Assembly: GCA_021782495.1 (NCBI GenBank)
Contig: JAJXUV010000004.1
Coordinates: 1 to 64,000, forward strand
Origin: Pseudomonadota bacterium
Lineage (GTDB): Bacteria > Pseudomonadota > Gammaproteobacteria > UBA1113
Length of the DNA: 64,000 nucleotides
Reading direction: 5' to 3'
Positions within the stretch are counted from its first letter, which is position 1. Each line of letters begins with the position of its first letter. Of the stretch, positions 60,523-64,000 are shown in pieces. The notes beneath the pieces are model-generated. The model was not told the origin of the DNA. It searched no databases and was given only the letters and a program-made list of their open reading frames with translations. The position numbers and the translations under genes were made by a program.

Positions 60523-61869
60523 TTACCTCGTCTTGCTTGTTTTCAACATAGCAGTATCTCTATTATTTTCTTCTGGACATGCTTTTGCAGATAGCAGATA
60601 AGAAAAAAAAGGCGCTGGAAATGGCGCATAACTTACCAAGGAATAAGTTCTATTTGTAACGGGAGTTTTTTCTTCTTTTGGATTTACAGAAGATTCAAAT
60701 TGCAACATAACATCTTCCAACATTTCTTGTGGTAACCATTGTAGATAATAGCGAACATGTTTATGTTCTACTCGCCCATTCCACAGGGGCCGAAGGGCTT
60801 GAAGAGCCTGAAGGCGAAAATAGTGAATTAATAACTGATGCATTTCCTTTTGCGGCCAGGAGTATGCAGTATCTAAAATAGTTTCTTTAAAATGGTTGAT
60901 GTGATGAATATTAGCTCCACAAAAAATCAGAAGTTTTACGGCGTTTATATGGCCATAAAAGACAGCATTGAATAGAGGAGTATCACCGCACGCATCTACC
61001 GCCTCAATGTTAGCCTTCGCCTTAATTAAGGCCTTTATGATCTCTATCCGACCCAAACGGGCTGCTAAATGGAGAGGGGTCATCATTTTATCATTGGGTA
61101 CATCAATCTCGGAATTGGCATCGATCAAGAGCCTTACGTTCTCTATGTTGCCAAATGAAACAGCGGCATGCAGGGGAGTATTGTTATGCTCGTCCACACT
61201 ATTAACCTTGACCTTAGCCTTAATTAAAATCTTTAGCATCTCCGTTCGCCCCTGATAGGCAGCATAGTGCAGCGGGCTTCTACCTTCATTATCTAAATGA
61301 TCAATATTGGCGCCACTATTAATCAAGACCAGCATGCTCAGAGTACTAGCTTTCTGTAAAGTCCTGCAAGGTATACACTGTAACGGGGTTCTGTCTTGCT
61401 TATCTTTCTGGTTAACATCCGCACCTCGAGCAATCAGAATAATGACTATCTCCGTATAAGCGTAATGAATAGCCCAATGTAGCGGGCTTTTACCCTCTTT
61501 ATCTGACGGGTTAACCTCAACACCCTTGTCAAGCAATTTTTTTACTATTTGGGGATAACCATACAAGACTGCTAAATGGAGTGGCTTCAGGCCAGCGTAA
61601 TTATCGCAATTTAGATTTGCGCCCTTATCAATCAAGTCTATTGCTATTTCTATGTGCCCCATCTGGATTGCCCAATGTAGCGGGCTTCTTCCTTCATCGT
61701 CCGGTTGATTCATAATATCCCCCCCCTTTTCAAGGAAAAATCTTACTATTGGTAGGTGGCCGCAACGAGCAGCCCAACACACAACGGTTGCACCCCCATC
61801 ATCAATTTGCTTAATATTAATTTCTTCCAAAGGCGAGGCTTCTATCTCTTCCAAATTCCACATGAACAT
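60523..61869 (-). CDS. Ankyrin-repeat protein, copy 1 of a tandem pair
   Basis: 448 residues. About ten ankyrin repeats fill residues 20-345 (GRSPLHWAIQMGHIEIAIDL, LKPLHLAVLYGYPQIVKKLL, TPLHLAARLGRIEIIKALIK). Around residue 375 is YLQWLPQEMLEDVMLQF, an F-box-like LPxEM helix, as in ankyrin/F-box or PRANC-type proteins. The C-terminus is short and basic (AMLKTSKTR). The promoter lies about 250 bases upstream and is shared in sequence with copy 2. Copy 2 starts 1.75 kb away, and most residues match by eye. Ankyrin/F-box effectors of Legionella bring host proteins to SCF ubiquitin ligases; here that is inference. Confidence 0.75.
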   Translation of the reverse strand: MFMWNLEEIEASPLEEINIKQIDDGGATVVCWAARCGHLPIVRFFLEKGGDIMNQPDDEGRSPLHWAIQMGHIEIAIDLIDKGANLNCDNYAGLKPLHLAVLYGYPQIVKKLLDKGVEVNPSDKEGKSPLHWAIHYAYTEIVIILIARGADVNQKDKQDRTPLQCIPCRTLQKASTLSMLVLINSGANIDHLDNEGRSPLHYAAYQGRTEMLKILIKAKVKVNSVDEHNNTPLHAAVSFGNIENVRLLIDANSEIDVPNDKMMTPLHLAARLGRIEIIKALIKAKANIEAVDACGDTPLFNAVFYGHINAVKLLIFCGANIHHINHFKETILDTAYSWPQKEMHQLLIHYFRLQALQALRPLWNGRVEHKHVRYYLQWLPQEMLEDVMLQFESSVNPKEEKTPVTNRTYSLVSYAPFPAPFFSYLLSAKACPEENNRDTAMLKTSKTR

Positions 61870-62299
61870 AATGTTTCTCTATTTCAATTATTTAAAAATG
61901 TAGGACCTTAGTATGTAAGAGTTACATCCTATTCCCCCTTAAATCCTATGGCGTGTCTTTCTATTGCTGAATAGCGAATTCTTTTTGATAATTCAATCCA
62001 TTTAGAAATTCCTTCTTTTTATTTTAAAAAAAGCATAGACTACTAGGGCCGTTAATTTCCCTCAGAAATTTTACACAAGCTTTTTCCCTTATCTAAAGCT
62101 TTAAATATTTGCACAACGGCTTTTATTATAACCCATCGGTATTTTATTTTCAATAAACCACTTGATCTTTATCAGCATTTTTTTAGGGAATGATTAGCAC
62201 TCTCTATTTTAGAAGCAATCAATTTCAAATAATGAGATAATTAAGTGAGAAAAAAATGAAAAATTCCCTTTTAATTTGCGGGAAATAAGTTTGTTGTGT
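61870..62299. repeat. Duplicated intergenic leader between the ankyrin genes
   Basis: This 430-base gap has no gene. About 390 bases of it match 63620-64000 closely (for example CATTTAGAAATTCCTTCTTT, CAGAAATTTTACACAAGC, CCATCGGTATTTTATTTTC), so the duplication includes the promoter and long leader. Confidence 0.8.
62125..62153 (-). promoter_or_regulatory. Promoter of ankyrin gene copy 1
   Basis: On the minus strand TTGAAA (62153-62148), 17 bases, TATAAT (62130-62125). The leader would be about 250 bases. Sequence and spacing are conserved at 63874-63902. Confidence 0.6.
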
Positions 62300-63619
62300 T
62301 TACCTCGTCTTCCTTTTTTTGAACATAGCGGTATCTATATTATTTTCCTCTGGACAGGCTTTTTCAGATAGTAAATAAGAAAAAAAAGGGGCTGGAAATG
62401 GCGCGTACCTTATTAAAGAAGAGGATTTACTTGTAACAGGAATATTTTTTTTTGAATCTAAAGAATATTCAAATTGCGATATAACATCTTCCAACATTTC
62501 TCGTGGTAACCATTGGAGATAATAGTCAAAATAGTAAGTTTCTAATTCCCACGCCTCCCACAAAGCACTAATGCGAAAACAGTCAATTAACAAGCGATGC
62601 ATATCCGGTTGCGGCCAAGAGCATGCTATATCTAAAAGAGTTTGTTTGTGATTATTAATGTGATGAATATTCGCCCCCTGGGAAACCATAAATTTTACGA
62701 CATTTGTGTGGCCAAAGAAGACAGCATTGAATAGAGGAGTATCACCGCACGCATCTACCGCCTCAATGTTAGCTTTCGCCTCAATTAAGGCCTTTATGAT
62801 CTCTATCCGGCCAGAACTGGCTGCTAAATGTAGAGGGGTCGCCATTTTCTCGTTCGGTGCATCAATCTTAGCATTTTCATAGATTAAGGCTTTTACATTT
62901 TCTATCTTGCCACCCGAAACAGCTGCATGTAGGGGAGTACTTTTCCGCTCGTCGATCATATTAACATTGGCCTTCACGCCAATTAAGATCTTTAGTATCT
63001 CCGTTTGGCCATAATAGGCAGCATAGTACAGCGGGCTTCTATTTTCATTATCTAGATGATCAACATCCGCACCGTTTGTAATCAAAGCCATTATACTCAC
63101 AGCATCAATTTCCCTCCGAGTTATACAGTGTAATGGGATTCTGCCTTGCTCATCTGGCTGGTTAACCTCCGCGCCATGCGCAATCAAAGTCAATACTACC
63201 TCGGTACGAGCGTAATAAATAGCCCAATGTAGCGGGCTTTTACCCTCCTTATCTGGCTGGTTAACCTCCGCACCATGGGCAATCAATTCTCTTACTATTT
63301 GGGCATTATCATAGTAAACTGCTAAATGGAGTGGCTTTAGACCAGCGTAATTATTGCAATTTACATCTGCACCCTCACCAAGCAAGGCGATTGTTATTTC
63401 TATATCGTCCTGTTGGATGGCCCAATGTAGCGGGCTTCTTCCTTCATGGTCCGGTTTATTCATAATATTCTTGTGGTTTTCAAGCAAAAATTTTACTATT
63501 GGTAGTTTGCCGTAACGAGCAGCCCAACACAAAATGGTTGCACCCGTATCATCAATTTGTTCAATATTAATTTTCCCCGAAAGCGAGGCTTCTATCTCTT
63601 TTTGATTCCACATGAACAT
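62300..63619 (-). CDS. Ankyrin-repeat protein, copy 2 of a tandem pair
   Basis: 439 residues, paralogue of the neighbouring gene. Ankyrin repeats over residues 20-345 (GRSPLHWAIQQDDIEITIAL, LKPLHLAVYYDNAQIVRELI, TPLHLAASSGRIEIIKALIE); some blocks are nearly identical to copy 1, others diverged. F-box-like YLQWLPREMLEDVISQF follows. The tail is AMFKKRKTR; KKRK is an NLS-like cluster absent from copy 1. The central repeat around GRIPLHCITRREIDAVSI differs most, as expected for a binding surface under change. Confidence 0.75.
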   Translation of the reverse strand: MFMWNQKEIEASLSGKINIEQIDDTGATILCWAARYGKLPIVKFLLENHKNIMNKPDHEGRSPLHWAIQQDDIEITIALLGEGADVNCNNYAGLKPLHLAVYYDNAQIVRELIAHGAEVNQPDKEGKSPLHWAIYYARTEVVLTLIAHGAEVNQPDEQGRIPLHCITRREIDAVSIMALITNGADVDHLDNENRSPLYYAAYYGQTEILKILIGVKANVNMIDERKSTPLHAAVSGGKIENVKALIYENAKIDAPNEKMATPLHLAASSGRIEIIKALIEAKANIEAVDACGDTPLFNAVFFGHTNVVKFMVSQGANIHHINNHKQTLLDIACSWPQPDMHRLLIDCFRISALWEAWELETYYFDYYLQWLPREMLEDVISQFEYSLDSKKNIPVTSKSSSLIRYAPFPAPFFSYLLSEKACPEENNIDTAMFKKRKTR

Positions 63620-64000
63620 AATGTTTCTCTATTTAAATTATTTAAAAATTTAGTACCCTAGTATGTAAGAGTTACATCCTCCTGCATCTTAAATACTATG
63701 GCTTGTTTTCCTATGGCTGTCATGGCAAATTCTTTTTGATAGTTCAACCCATTTAGAAATTCCTTCTTTTTATTTTAAAAAAACATAGACTATTAAGGAA
63801 TTTAATTCCTCTCAGAAATTTTACACAAGCTTTTTCCTTATCTAAAGCTTTAGATATTTGTACAATGGCTTTTATTATAATCCATCGGTATTTTATTTTC
63901 AATAAACCGCTTCATCTTTATCAGCATTTTTTTAGGGAGTGATTCGCATTCTCTATTTTAAAAGCAAATCAATTTCAAATAATAAGATGATTAAGCGAGA
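63620..64000. repeat. Second copy of the duplicated ankyrin-gene leader, reaching the window edge
   Basis: Matches 61870-62253 almost base for base with scattered changes; the offset is about 1747. The last bases before the edge (AAGATGATTAAGCGAGA) align with the stretch just before the 3' part of copy 2, so another ankyrin gene may start right outside. Confidence 0.75.
63874..63902 (-). promoter_or_regulatory. Promoter of ankyrin gene copy 2
   Basis: On the minus strand TTGAAA (63902-63897), 17 bases, TATAAT (63879-63874). Identical boxes and spacing to copy 1. Confidence 0.6.

Noticed and set aside
61870-64000. PmrA- or CpxR-type regulator boxes before the ankyrin genes
   Set aside because: Only loose AT-rich matches were seen; none with both half sites at correct spacing.

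Overview
The window looks like a chromosomal segment of an AT-rich, host-associated gammaproteobacterium, most likely of the order Legionellales (Legionella, Coxiella, Rickettsiella or Berkiella-like). Two kinds of gene support this. Ordinary gammaproteobacterial housekeeping genes (metG-rnfB-nth, gltX, trpS, tamA-tamB, dinB, ompW, hrpA) alternate with large genes built from eukaryote-type parts: U-box, ankyrin, Sel1, TPR, HEAT and WD40 repeats, a CX5RT phosphatase loop, GNAT, RNase III and short basic NLS-like tails. That mix is typical of genomes that secrete effectors through a Dot/Icm system. No secretion gene lies in the window, so effector status is inferred. I cannot name the species.

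Layout. 1-2.2 kb: the first codons of a MazE/AbrB-type antitoxin, then a group II intron whose reverse transcriptase is frameshifted inside its YADD motif. 2.3-5.7 kb: an HrpA-type DEAH helicase. 5.8-18.7 kb: a block of candidate effectors, nearly all on the minus strand: Sel1/TM/U-box, RNase III fused to a duplicated ankyrin-like module, U-box/TPR, a coiled-coil protein, another module carrier, and U-box/ankyrin. Three of these genes share a module of roughly 150 residues, present four times. 19-21.7 kb: dinB inside a decayed mobile zone (IS6-type transposase tail, broken tyrosine integrase, an inverted pair of 50-bp repeats). 21.7-28.4 kb: unrecognised genes and a poxB remnant. 28.8-31.6 kb: ompW, a ferritin-like gene and an MFS transporter. 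31.6-36.1 kb: a coiled-coil protein and a large SidF/SopB-like phosphatase candidate. 36.4-39.5 kb: a DipZ-type remnant, then metG-rnfB-nth. 39.6-46.6 kb: a DUF4143-type ATPase, tRNA-Ala/Glu/Glu, a HEAT-repeat protein, gltX, trpS and an FMN reductase. 46.9-50.5 kb: a tight three-gene operon, RibD-like, GTP cyclohydrolase II, WD40. 50.6-55.7 kb: tamA-tamB. 55.7-64 kb: a GNAT protein with an NLS-like tail, a long Sel1 protein and two tandemly duplicated ankyrin genes.

The most interesting points are these. (1) The RibD / GTP cyclohydrolase II / WD40 operon matches three of the five members of the toxoflavin (azapteridine) pathway, ToxE/ToxB/ToxC, and has a near-consensus promoter. (2) An RNase III catalytic domain with its metal ligands, but no dsRNA-binding domain, is fused to two copies of the block-specific ankyrin-like module. 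(3) A CX5RT phosphatase candidate has two C-terminal membrane segments, as in Legionella SidF. (4) Several repeat families and single-base frameshifts show active gene turnover.
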